NCBI GenBank assembly: GCA_948602995.1
Contig: CAPEBR010000001.1
Coordinates: 1 to 64,000 of the forward strand
From: an uncultured Dorea sp.
GTDB lineage: Bacteria > Bacillota > Clostridia > Lachnospirales > Lachnospiraceae
Direction: 5' to 3'
DNA: 64,000 nucleotides
The position numbers and the translations under genes were made by a program. Positions 34,139 to 41,330 of the stretch are shown piece by piece. The notes under the pieces are model-generated. The model ran no database searches. It was given only the letters and a program-made list of their open reading frames with translations, and was not told where the DNA came from. How positions within the stretch are numbered: position 1 is the stretch's first letter; every line of letters starts with the position of its first letter.

Positions 34139-34987
34139 TCAGACTGCCACAGGAATATCCCTGATCTGTTCATGTGTCTCGTAATCAATCAGCTTCACAT
34201 CATCCTGTGTAAACTCATAAAAATTCTTCACCTCAGGATTCAGCCAGAGCTTCGGCGCGGGAAGCGGCTCTCTTTTTATCAGCTCCTCCACAAGAGGCAC
34301 ATGTCTGTCGTAAATATGGGCATCTGCAATCATATGCACAAGCTCTCCCGGCTCCATCCCACACACCTGGGCCAGCATATGCAGAAGCACTGCATACTGG
34401 CACACATTCCAGTTATTAGCCGTCAGCACATCATTGGATCTCTGATTCAGAATACCATTTAAAACCAGCCTGTCCTGCCCTGTCTTCTTCGTTACATTAA
34501 AGGTCATACTGTAGGCGCAGGGGTACAGATTCATCTCATGAAGATCCTGGTGCACATACAGATTCGTCATAATCCGCCTGCTGTAAGGATTATGCTTCAG
34601 ATCATAGATCACCCTGTCTGTCTGATCAAACATCCCTTCCTTATATTGATGCTTCACTCCCATCTGATAACCATAAGCCTTCCCGATCGAACCGTCTTCA
34701 TCCGCCCAGCTGTCCCAGATGTGACCGTGAAGATCATGAATGTTATTCGACTTCTTCTGCCAGATCCACAAAAGCTCATCCGTGCAGGTCTTAATAGCCG
34801 TTCTGCGAAGCGTCAGCGCCGGGAACTCCTTACTAAGATCATACCGGTTCACCACCCCGAACTTTTTAATCGTATACGCAGAAGCGCCGTCTTCCCATAC
34901 CGGGCGTACCTTCTCTCCTCTCGTATCTGTCCCGTTATCTATAATATCCCTGCACATATCAATAAATACCCTGTCTGCATAGCTCAT
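34139..34987 (-). CDS. thyA: thymidylate synthase ThyA
   Basis: Methylates dUMP with methylene-THF to dTMP and dihydrofolate; 282 residues. Visible are LRRTAIKTCTDELLWIW, the catalytic C157 in LYPCAYSMTF, and the dUMP-binding QRSNDVLTANNWNVCQYA. The residue after the catalytic cysteine is Ala rather than the usual His (PCH in E. coli), a variant branch. AAAGGAG is 10 bases before the ATG. folA follows after 132 bases, containing a dispersed repeat. Confidence 0.95.
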   Translation of the reverse strand: MSYADRVFIDMCRDIIDNGTDTRGEKVRPVWEDGASAYTIKKFGVVNRYDLSKEFPALTLRRTAIKTCTDELLWIWQKKSNNIHDLHGHIWDSWADEDGSIGKAYGYQMGVKHQYKEGMFDQTDRVIYDLKHNPYSRRIMTNLYVHQDLHEMNLYPCAYSMTFNVTKKTGQDRLVLNGILNQRSNDVLTANNWNVCQYAVLLHMLAQVCGMEPGELVHMIADAHIYDRHVPLVEELIKREPLPAPKLWLNPEVKNFYEFTQDDVKLIDYETHEQIRDIPVAV

Positions 34988-35137
34988 TTACTTCATTCTC
35001 CTTTGCCACGCCTCATTTTTCTCCAAAACCTTCTACACTTCTATGCTTTTTCATGCCAGCATGAAACACATGACCTTTTGACACTTGTATTATCATATTA
35101 TACCAACTGCATCCCGAAAAGACAATAGAAAACATAC

Positions 35138-35172
35138 TTACTATTCACGGACGGTTAGTCCGTGAATAGTAA
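35138..35172. repeat. perfect GTTAC-family hairpin upstream of the AAA gene
   Basis: TTACTATTCACGGAC - GGTTA - complement, 15 paired bases. A half unit GTTACTATTCA recurs at 35223-35233, close to the start of the next gene. A near-copy lies at 59033-59069. Confidence 0.85.
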
Positions 35173-35257
35173 CAAACATGCTGCTATAAATCTTGCACCC
35201 TCTGACTGATCTATGATAAAATGTTACTATTCAGTTTTGCAGGAGGGTGACAGGTTT

Positions 35258-36877
35258 ATGGGAAATTATCTAAACAGTACAGAGCCGCTGTTCACATACA
35301 CAAAGGTTTCTAATAGTCCATATTTTATTGATAAATCAGAGATACTGAACCAGATTATTCCAAGAATCGGGACTACCGAAAACTATATCTGCGTCACAAG
35401 ACCCCGCCGGTTCGGGAAATCGATTATGGCAAATATGATCAGCGCCTTTTTTTCCAAAGGATATGATTCCAAAGAGCTTTTTAAAAACCTGAAAATCGCT
35501 GAATCCTCTTTTTATGAAGAGCAGATAAACCGGTATCCTGTCATATTTATTTCTCTCAACCGTCTTCCCAGACGATGTGACAACTATGAACAATACATCA
35601 GCCGCATTGAGCAGAAGCTGATGCGTGACCTTGCACAAGCCTATCCCCATGCAGGCATTGATCCAGAGGATGCTGTGTGGGATGCATTAAAGACCGTTTA
35701 CCTGGCAGAACCAGACACACGATTCATCTTTGTCCTGGATGAATGGGATTTTATTTTCCACAGAGATTTTGTGAGAGAAAAAGAAAAAAAGGAATATATT
35801 GACTTCCTTAGTAACCTGCTGAAGGATCAGCCGTACGTGGACCTGGCCTATATGACAGGCATCCTTCCGATTGCCAAATATTCCAGCGGTTCCGAATTGA
35901 ACATGTTCTTAGAATATACAATGGCATCTGAGGAAATGTTCAGTGATGTCTTCGGTTTTACAGAAGCTGAGGTTGATCTCCTTTTTGGCCGTTTTCTCAC
36001 AAACCAGGAAAATCCAAAGATTACCCGCGAGGATCTAAAGATCTGGTATGACGGCTATTCCTCAAAAGCTGGAAACCGTATTTACAATCCCCGCTCCGTA
36101 GTTGCCGCCCTGACAAATAATAATCTGGGAAATTACTGGACAAGCTCCGGTCCCTATGATGAGATCTTTTATTATATTCGTCATAATACAGACGCTGTAC
36201 GTGACGATCTTGCACGAATGGTCTCGGGAATTCCTGTCCATGCAAGAATCCGGGAGTATGCCGCTACCTCCATGAAGCTTTCCTGCAAAGACGAGATATT
36301 TTCAGCAATGACTGTCTATGGTTTCCTAAGCTTTGAAAATGGCTGCATCCGAATTCCTAACCGCGAATTAATGGAAAGATTTGACGACATGCTGCGTAAA
36401 GAGCCTTCTCTTGGCTATGTTCACCAGCTTGCACAGAAATCAGAAAAAATGCTGCGTGCAACACTTGACGGCGACACAGAGACCATGCTTCAGATCTTGG
36501 AATTCGCACATAATACAGAGGTTCCGCTGTTAAACTATAATAGCGAGACAGACCTGACAGCCGTGGTAAATCTAGTCTATCTTGCAGCCCGTGATTCCTA
36601 TCGCATTGAACGGGAGGATAAGGCAGGGGTTGGTTATGCAGACTTTATCTTCTACCCTGAAACTGACAAAAAAGCAGATGGGATCATATTGGAATTAAAG
36701 ATAGATCATACTGCTGAGGAAGCAGTCCAACAGATTAAGAGCAAAAAGTATGCCTTAAAGTTTGAGGGAAAACTTGGTGCAACACCCAAATATACTGGCC
36801 GCATTCTAGGTGTTGGAATTGCTTATAATAAGAAAACCAAAGAACACACCTGCATAGTCGAAATACTTCGCAGTTGA
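35258..36877 (+). CDS. AAA-ATPase-like protein with C-terminal PD-(D/E)XK nuclease-like domain
   Basis: 539 residues of the 'AAA-ATPase_like / DUF1703' family, common as multicopy genes in gut anaerobes. The P-loop is TRPRRFGKS (47-55), an FVLDEWD Walker B-like motif follows, and the C-terminus has the nuclease-fold motif GYADFIF...GIILELKID with Asp and ELK in place. Cellular role unknown; the family is often called a putative nuclease. GGAGG precedes the ATG at 35258. It is alone on the plus strand between minus-strand genes, flanked upstream by dispersed hairpins, consistent with acquisition. Confidence 0.88.
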   Translation: MGNYLNSTEPLFTYTKVSNSPYFIDKSEILNQIIPRIGTTENYICVTRPRRFGKSIMANMISAFFSKGYDSKELFKNLKIAESSFYEEQINRYPVIFISLNRLPRRCDNYEQYISRIEQKLMRDLAQAYPHAGIDPEDAVWDALKTVYLAEPDTRFIFVLDEWDFIFHRDFVREKEKKEYIDFLSNLLKDQPYVDLAYMTGILPIAKYSSGSELNMFLEYTMASEEMFSDVFGFTEAEVDLLFGRFLTNQENPKITREDLKIWYDGYSSKAGNRIYNPRSVVAALTNNNLGNYWTSSGPYDEIFYYIRHNTDAVRDDLARMVSGIPVHARIREYAATSMKLSCKDEIFSAMTVYGFLSFENGCIRIPNRELMERFDDMLRKEPSLGYVHQLAQKSEKMLRATLDGDTETMLQILEFAHNTEVPLLNYNSETDLTAVVNLVYLAARDSYRIEREDKAGVGYADFIFYPETDKKADGIILELKIDHTAEEAVQQIKSKKYALKFEGKLGATPKYTGRILGVGIAYNKKTKEHTCIVEILRS

Positions 36878-36930
36878 AATACACTCTTCCAAAGCCACTG
36901 TATATGCCTGACAGCTTTGCACGCCAGCCG

Positions 36931-36968
36931 CAGCCGCAAAGCGGCATACTTCCTTATGCGGCTGTGCG
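36931..36968. other. inverted repeat after the AAA gene
   Basis: CAGCCGCA ... TGCGGCTG dyad with an inner GCCGC-AAA-GCGGC hairpin, between the convergent AAA gene and the DUF3793 gene. It could end transcription from either side, though there is no clear U-tract. Confidence 0.4.
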
Positions 36969-36993
36969 CATCATGTTATGCTGTGCGGCAGAT

Positions 36994-37590
36994 TTATCTG
37001 GCGCGCAGTATAATATCCCTCACAGACCTTCCAGACAGATATTCATTTACTGCACTTACCTTCGCCTTATCATAAGCATAAAAAGTCATCTGCGCCCTTA
37101 CCGGGTTATGATAAACCTTCCAGTACCCGTCAAGCAGGCTGTTCCTTCCCCTCTCCCTGATAAAGCATGCAACATCCTCCACCGGATAATCCAGGAATAC
37201 CCCGATCTCATGAGGAAAGCCGCTATTGTGTTCCGCATATTGACAGACCCGCCGTGACAGCCTGCCCAGCACAGCCTGTATATCCGTCCCAGAATATCCA
37301 TATACCTTCAGGAACTCCTGCACATCCTCTCTCCCCAGAAAACTTTCGAACTCCCGCTCCCGGTAAAACAGCACAAGACACCTCCCCTTCTGTCTCGTCA
37401 GAACCCGGTAATAAACCTCCGTTCCCTCAAAAAAACTGTCAAGCTCCTCACAGGCAGCTCCCCTCAGATTCATAATACAAGCCACCTTAAGACCCTTTAA
37501 AAACGGCGCACACTGGAAAATAATCTGGAACTGCAGACGTTTCCTGAGATCCCCACAGGAAAGCATATAAATCACAACCTCATACGGCAT
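36994..37590 (-). CDS. DUF3793 family protein
   Basis: 198 residues of DUF3793, a cytoplasmic family of unknown function in Clostridia. The family signature is seen as HNSGFPHEIGVFLDYPVEDVACFI and WKVYHNPVRAQMTFYAYDKAK. The ATG at 37590 follows AAGGAG by 8 bases. It is separated from marR by the palindrome at 37703. Members often neighbour metal or redox genes, which is not the case here. Confidence 0.85.
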   Translation of the reverse strand: MPYEVVIYMLSCGDLRKRLQFQIIFQCAPFLKGLKVACIMNLRGAACEELDSFFEGTEVYYRVLTRQKGRCLVLFYREREFESFLGREDVQEFLKVYGYSGTDIQAVLGRLSRRVCQYAEHNSGFPHEIGVFLDYPVEDVACFIRERGRNSLLDGYWKVYHNPVRAQMTFYAYDKAKVSAVNEYLSGRSVRDIILRAR

Positions 37591-37702
37591 ACATTTTCTC
37601 CTTTTTTTGAAATTAATTATCATTTTTATCGAAATCGTGCATGAAAAACACGAAATTACCCCTCCTAATCATAGTATTTTCTCTAACAGGCAAAAATATA
37701 AA

Positions 37703-37740
37703 TTGGGGACGGGGCATTTTAAAAAATGCCCCGTCCCCAA
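37703..37740. repeat. 38-bp palindromic element, copy 4 (T4A6 centre)
   Basis: Same half-site as the other copies except for the centre, TTTTAAAAAA instead of TTTTTAAAAA, so the symmetry is off by one base. It lies 3 bases after the marR stop codon. Confidence 0.9.
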
Positions 37741-37743
37741 TCT

Positions 37744-38175
37744 TTATGGCTCTTCGATATTATACAGCACCCTTTTCAGCATCTTCTCCAGCGCGCCGAT
37801 CTCTTTCTTATTCATACCAATGGTAAGCATCTTATCCAGCTTCTTGCGGTCCATCTCCATCCGTCTCTGTATATCGTATGCCTTTTCTGTCAGATAGATA
37901 TTTTTGCACCTCTTGTCCTTATTGCTTGGCACCACAAGGATAAACCCCTTTTCATCCAACCGCTTTAAAAGCCCTGTAACAGTAGGGTTACGCAGACAAA
38001 GTGCCTTTTCAATGTCTCTCTGCGTCACTGCCTCCTTGCTGCTCACAAAAAGGTAATCCAGCACTGCACACTGGGATGCGGTAATCCCAAGGGTACGCAG
38101 GCGGTTATTAAACTCTTTTTCATATACATTATTAATCTGTTTAAACATAAAGCCAATGGTCATCCGCTCCCGCAT
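37744..38175 (-). CDS. MarR family transcriptional regulator
   Basis: 143-residue winged-helix regulator: helix-turn-helix ITASQCAVLDYLFVSSKEAV to RNPTVTGLLKRLDEKGFI, wing VVPSNKDKRCKNIYLTEK, and dimerisation helices at both ends. GAGGG is 8 bases before the ATG. It lies 36 bases downstream of folT on the same strand, so it is likely co-transcribed under the THF riboswitch; whether it acts on folate genes is unknown. Confidence 0.92.
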   Translation of the reverse strand: MRERMTIGFMFKQINNVYEKEFNNRLRTLGITASQCAVLDYLFVSSKEAVTQRDIEKALCLRNPTVTGLLKRLDEKGFILVVPSNKDKRCKNIYLTEKAYDIQRRMEMDRKKLDKMLTIGMNKKEIGALEKMLKRVLYNIEEP

Positions 38176-38211
38176 ACTCTTGTCCCTCTATATTTCATAA
38201 CTGCCAGCCAT

Positions 38212-38775
38212 CTACTGCCGCGCGCTCCCCCGCATAGCAGCCAGCAGATTTGCCCTGGATAAAATTTTTGCCGTCATATAAAACAGGAGCGTATCAACTG
38301 GCAGCATGATCAGCTGTTTTGCCGCCCTCGCCGGAAGCAATGCAAAGAATGCATCTCCATACAAAAGGGTAAGCCAAAGTGTATTAAGAATCAGATTGAT
38401 CGTAACTGCCACAATACTGTTGGCAATGATCACACGCTTCAGGCTTAATGGCTTTTTATAGAGTATCACCCCATAGATGATTCCCCCAAGCATTGCACTT
38501 ATAGTGAATCCCGGGAAAAAACCTCCCACTGGTTTGACTATGTAAGCAATCACATCGGAAAGCCCCCCCACCAGGCATCCGGTTACCGGGCCAAATAGCA
38601 TACCAGTAAGTTCCTTTGCCACAGGATCAAATCCGATCCGCAGATAATCTGTAAGCTGCAGCCGGTAAAATCCCAGCACAACCGTAATGGCCAGCAGCAT
38701 TGCCGCAGCGGACAGTGTCTTTAGATCCTTAAGCTCATAATAGGAATCTGTAAATTGTGTCTTCATTTTTCTCAT
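38212..38775 (-). CDS. folT: folate ECF transporter S component FolT
   Basis: Substrate-binding membrane subunit of an energy-coupling-factor transporter, 187 residues with about six helices. LRIGFDPVAKELTGMLFGPVTG, SDVIAYIVKPVGGFFPGF and the rest fit the FolT family; it works with the shared EcfA/A'/T module encoded elsewhere. AGGAGG is 8 bases before the ATG. A tetrahydrofolate riboswitch in its leader supports the folate specificity independently of homology. Confidence 0.95.
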   Translation of the reverse strand: MRKMKTQFTDSYYELKDLKTLSAAAMLLAITVVLGFYRLQLTDYLRIGFDPVAKELTGMLFGPVTGCLVGGLSDVIAYIVKPVGGFFPGFTISAMLGGIIYGVILYKKPLSLKRVIIANSIVAVTINLILNTLWLTLLYGDAFFALLPARAAKQLIMLPVDTLLFYMTAKILSRANLLAAMRGSARQ

Positions 38776-38876
38776 AAAAAATACCTCCTTTGCAGTAGTC
38801 CTTAAAGCTACGCATAGCAGGTAATCTTATCAGTTTTACGTCCATACCCTGATACAGCATCCTGTTGTCTATGTGT

Positions 38877-38985
38877 AGCAGCGGGATGCGGAACATGTAC
38901 CGCGCGCCCTGATACAGCCAGGCACTTCGTCCATCCGGCAACTCCCCGTCCGGATGGCACTTAACGCACACACTCCTACTCTGCT
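38877..38985 (-). promoter_or_regulatory. tetrahydrofolate (THF) riboswitch
   Basis: On the minus strand: AGAGTAG near the 5' end, GCGTTAAGTG, a stem-loop with GACGGGGAGTTG, ACGAAG, GCGCGCGGT and CGCATCCCGCT near the 3' end, in the order of the THF aptamer upstream of folT in other Firmicutes. AGCAG (38985-38981) pairs with CTGCT (38881-38877) as P1. It should reduce folT expression when reduced folate is abundant. Confidence 0.88.
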
Positions 38986-39009
38986 TTTCTCTCTTTTATA
39001 TGGGTTGCA

Positions 39010-39030
39010 GTAACTGTTCCAGACAGTTAC
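39010..39030. repeat. GTAACTGT...ACAGTTAC hairpin in the folT leader
   Basis: Perfect 8-base arms around a five-base loop, lying between the folT promoter and the riboswitch. Same GTAACTGTTC sequence as the outer arm at 25295. Confidence 0.55.
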
Positions 39031-39043
39031 CATTACGGATTAC

Positions 39044-39072
39044 ATTCTAGCATAGAATAAAGCGAAGAGCAA
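39044..39072 (-). promoter_or_regulatory. promoter of folT
   Basis: TTGCTC (39067-39072) and TAGAAT (39044-39049) on the minus strand, 17-base spacer, with an extended TGC before the -10 box. Confidence 0.75.
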
Positions 39073-39224
39073 CCCCCAATCATTTACTGAATACGGCACA
39101 TTTTTGATTTTAAAAAAATATGTTCTTTGATTCTATAATCTGTGTGATAAAATAGATACATCCGGCAGGAAAAATCAAAACACGAAAACGAAACAGAGAC
39201 GTTTTGCGAAAGGAGGAGGATACA

Positions 39225-39362
39225 ATGATTAATGGAATCCGCAGAACCCCGTCTAACCCAGTTTCATACAATAGGAGCGCAGTGCCCGCTCAGGCAGGAC
39301 AGCCACGCTTTCAAAACCGCCTGATCGACAAGGCGATTCATTCTGACATTAGCTTAATATGA
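39225..39362 (+). CDS. possible 45-residue small protein
   Basis: An ATG preceded by AAGGAGGAGG at 5-9 bases opens a 45-codon frame (MINGIRRTPSNPVSYNRSAV then PAQAGQPRFQNRLIDKAIHS and DISLI). TTTGAT-N16-TAAAAT at 39126-39153 could be its promoter. No family is recognised. It is hydrophilic and basic with no signal or helix. It is isolated on the plus strand and followed by a hairpin. The strong ribosome site is the main support. Confidence 0.5.
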   Translation: MINGIRRTPSNPVSYNRSAVPAQAGQPRFQNRLIDKAIHSDISLI

Positions 39363-39436
39363 AGCTTTTCTGCGCCTTTTATAATGTCTTTGACTTTTCC
39401 ACGGAAGAACCGCAGCTGGCGGCATAGGTTCTGTCC

Positions 39437-39472
39437 GGCCTGATTGGCAGTATATAACAGCTGATCAGGCCA
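39437..39472. terminator. candidate bidirectional terminator
   Basis: GGCCTGAT and ATCAGGCC arms (8 perfect bases) flank a 20-base interior, followed by a T-rich stretch on the plus strand. It lies between the small ORF and the convergent MATE gene. Confidence 0.5.
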
Positions 39473-39503
39473 TTTATATTTCCGGAACCCATATGGCCTG
39501 AAA

Positions 39504-40892
39504 TCAGCTTAACTTAACGACATTGCCTGTGAACAGTAACTTTAATTCCCGTACGGCAAGGCTGACAGCCACTATGGCTGCAGCTGTGTCTGCAATGGGC
39601 CCTGCGTACATAACTCCGTCAATTCCCAGAAACAGCGGGAAAATAATAATAAGCGGAAGCAGGAAAATCACCTGTCTCGTTAATGACACTGCAATTCCCA
39701 GCCTGGCCTTTCCGATGGACGTAAAAAACCCCGAGCACATAGGCTGCACGCCATTGATAAAAGTCATAAGCATAAAAATCCTGAAGTATCTCTCTGCAAA
39801 GTGGAAGTATTCCTCGCTCCCCGTTCCGAAAATACTGACAATCTGCCTGGGGAAAAACTGAAAGCAGATAAAAAAACAGACTCCCACCGTAAATGCAGCC
39901 CGGAATGCTTTTTTATAGGTATCCTTTACACGCCCATACAGCTTTGCCCCATAATTGAAGCCCCAGATAGGCTGACACCCCTGGGAGATACCGATGCAGA
40001 TAGACATAAAGACCATATTTACCTTGGAAATGACACCGACACATGCCAGAGGAATATCCATACCATAGGCTGAATCTGCGCCATAATACCGCAATGTATT
40101 ATTCATGGTAATCTGTACGATTGCCATGGCAATCTGGTTTATACAAGAAGCCATCCCGAGGGAAACAATCGCCTTCAGATATTCCGCCCTGGGCTTAAGT
40201 CTCTTAAAAGGAAACTCCATATTCCGGAATTTCACAAAATAGACAATGACCATAATCCCTGACAGGATCTGTCCAATCACAGTTGCCGCAGCAGCCCCCT
40301 GTATTCCCCAGGAAAACCCAAAGATAAAGAGAGGATCCAGTATCGTATTTGTAATTGCTCCTGCCAGCATACAGGTCATGGAATAAGCAGGGCTTCTGTC
40401 AGCACGGATCAGATGATTCCCCCCGGTAGTAAGCACAAGAAAAGGTATGCCGAATGCCGTAATGCCTGTATAGTCCCGGGCAAAAGGCAGCACCTCGGGC
40501 GTTACCCCGAACAGATGCAGAAGCGGATTTAAAAATGCAATGACAATCACTGCAATAAAAATGCCGCACAAGCCAAGCATCGTAAGACCGGTCCCAGCAA
40601 TACCGGCAGCACGCTCATGGTCTCCCTCACCAGATGCAAGATTAAAATTTGAGGCACTTCCGATCCCTAGAAGGAGCGCTGTTGCCGTACAGATAATTGA
40701 TACCGGAAATGCTATGTTCGTCGCCGCATTCCCAAGCATCCCGACACCCTGCCCGATAAAGATCTGATCTACAATATTATAAAGCGAACTCACCAGCATG
40801 CTAATAATTGCCGGAATCGCAAACCTCGCAATTAATTTCCCCGTCTGTTCCATGGCGAGAGGATTGTCTGTTACTTTTTTCTGATGATCCAT
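39504..40892 (-). CDS. MATE family efflux transporter
   Basis: 462-residue exporter with about twelve helices; begins near GKLIARFAIPAIISMLVSS with the family QIFIGQGVGMLGNAATNIAFP and repeats at the half (YLKAIVSLGMASCINQIAMA). AGGAG is placed before the ATG. It differs clearly from the MATE gene at 17-1462. Substrate unknown. It stands alone, 184 bases after tRNA-Gly on the same strand. Confidence 0.92.
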   Translation of the reverse strand: MDHQKKVTDNPLAMEQTGKLIARFAIPAIISMLVSSLYNIVDQIFIGQGVGMLGNAATNIAFPVSIICTATALLLGIGSASNFNLASGEGDHERAAGIAGTGLTMLGLCGIFIAVIVIAFLNPLLHLFGVTPEVLPFARDYTGITAFGIPFLVLTTGGNHLIRADRSPAYSMTCMLAGAITNTILDPLFIFGFSWGIQGAAAATVIGQILSGIMVIVYFVKFRNMEFPFKRLKPRAEYLKAIVSLGMASCINQIAMAIVQITMNNTLRYYGADSAYGMDIPLACVGVISKVNMVFMSICIGISQGCQPIWGFNYGAKLYGRVKDTYKKAFRAAFTVGVCFFICFQFFPRQIVSIFGTGSEEYFHFAERYFRIFMLMTFINGVQPMCSGFFTSIGKARLGIAVSLTRQVIFLLPLIIIFPLFLGIDGVMYAGPIADTAAAIVAVSLAVRELKLLFTGNVVKLS

Positions 40893-41076
40893 AACTCTTC
40901 TCCTAACCCAGCTTTTTTCTCCGTTATCAAAAAAGAAACTTACGTATAAAAAAAGAGTATAAATAATTATCCAAACATATTACTCAGACAATTATCAATA
41001 CCCATTTCATGATTACACCTTTGATTACACTTCTTTGAAGACCTTACAAAAAGCTTCTCTCCTTGGTGTTCTCTAG

Positions 41077-41149
41077 AGCGACAGACGGGGTTCGAACCCG
41101 CGACCCCGACCTTGGCAAGGTCGTACTCTACCAACTGAGCCACTGTCGC
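41077..41149 (-). tRNA. tRNA-Gly (anticodon GCC)
   Basis: 73 bases folding as a cloverleaf: acceptor GCGACAG / CTGTCGC, anticodon stem CGACC / GGTCG with loop TTGCCAA (GCC), T arm GCGGG-TTCGAAC-CCCGT, discriminator U as usual for tRNA-Gly. CCA is not encoded. It is transcribed from 41190-41218. The 184 bases between it and the MATE start (40893-41076) hold only a TGATTACAC direct repeat and AT-rich leader sequence. Confidence 0.97.
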
Positions 41150-41167
41150 ATTACTTAGTTCTTAAGT

Positions 41168-41218
41168 ATTGTTCCCTTGAACAATATATACTATATCACT
41201 AAATACATTGCCTGTCAA
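41168..41218 (-). promoter_or_regulatory. promoter of tRNA-Gly with a palindrome at the start site
   Basis: TTGACA (41213-41218) and TATAGT (41190-41195) with a 17-base spacer. ATTGTTC-CCTT-GAACAAT (41168-41185), seven perfect pairs, sits right at the expected transcription start. Confidence 0.8.
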
Positions 41219-41330
41219 CACTTTTTTTCAATTTTTTCAATTTTTCTAATTTTGAAGCGCTCCATTCTTTTTTATAAACCAGTCCGAGAGACAGACAGGC
41301 ATAACCATCTGCCTCCCGGTAAAATAACTG

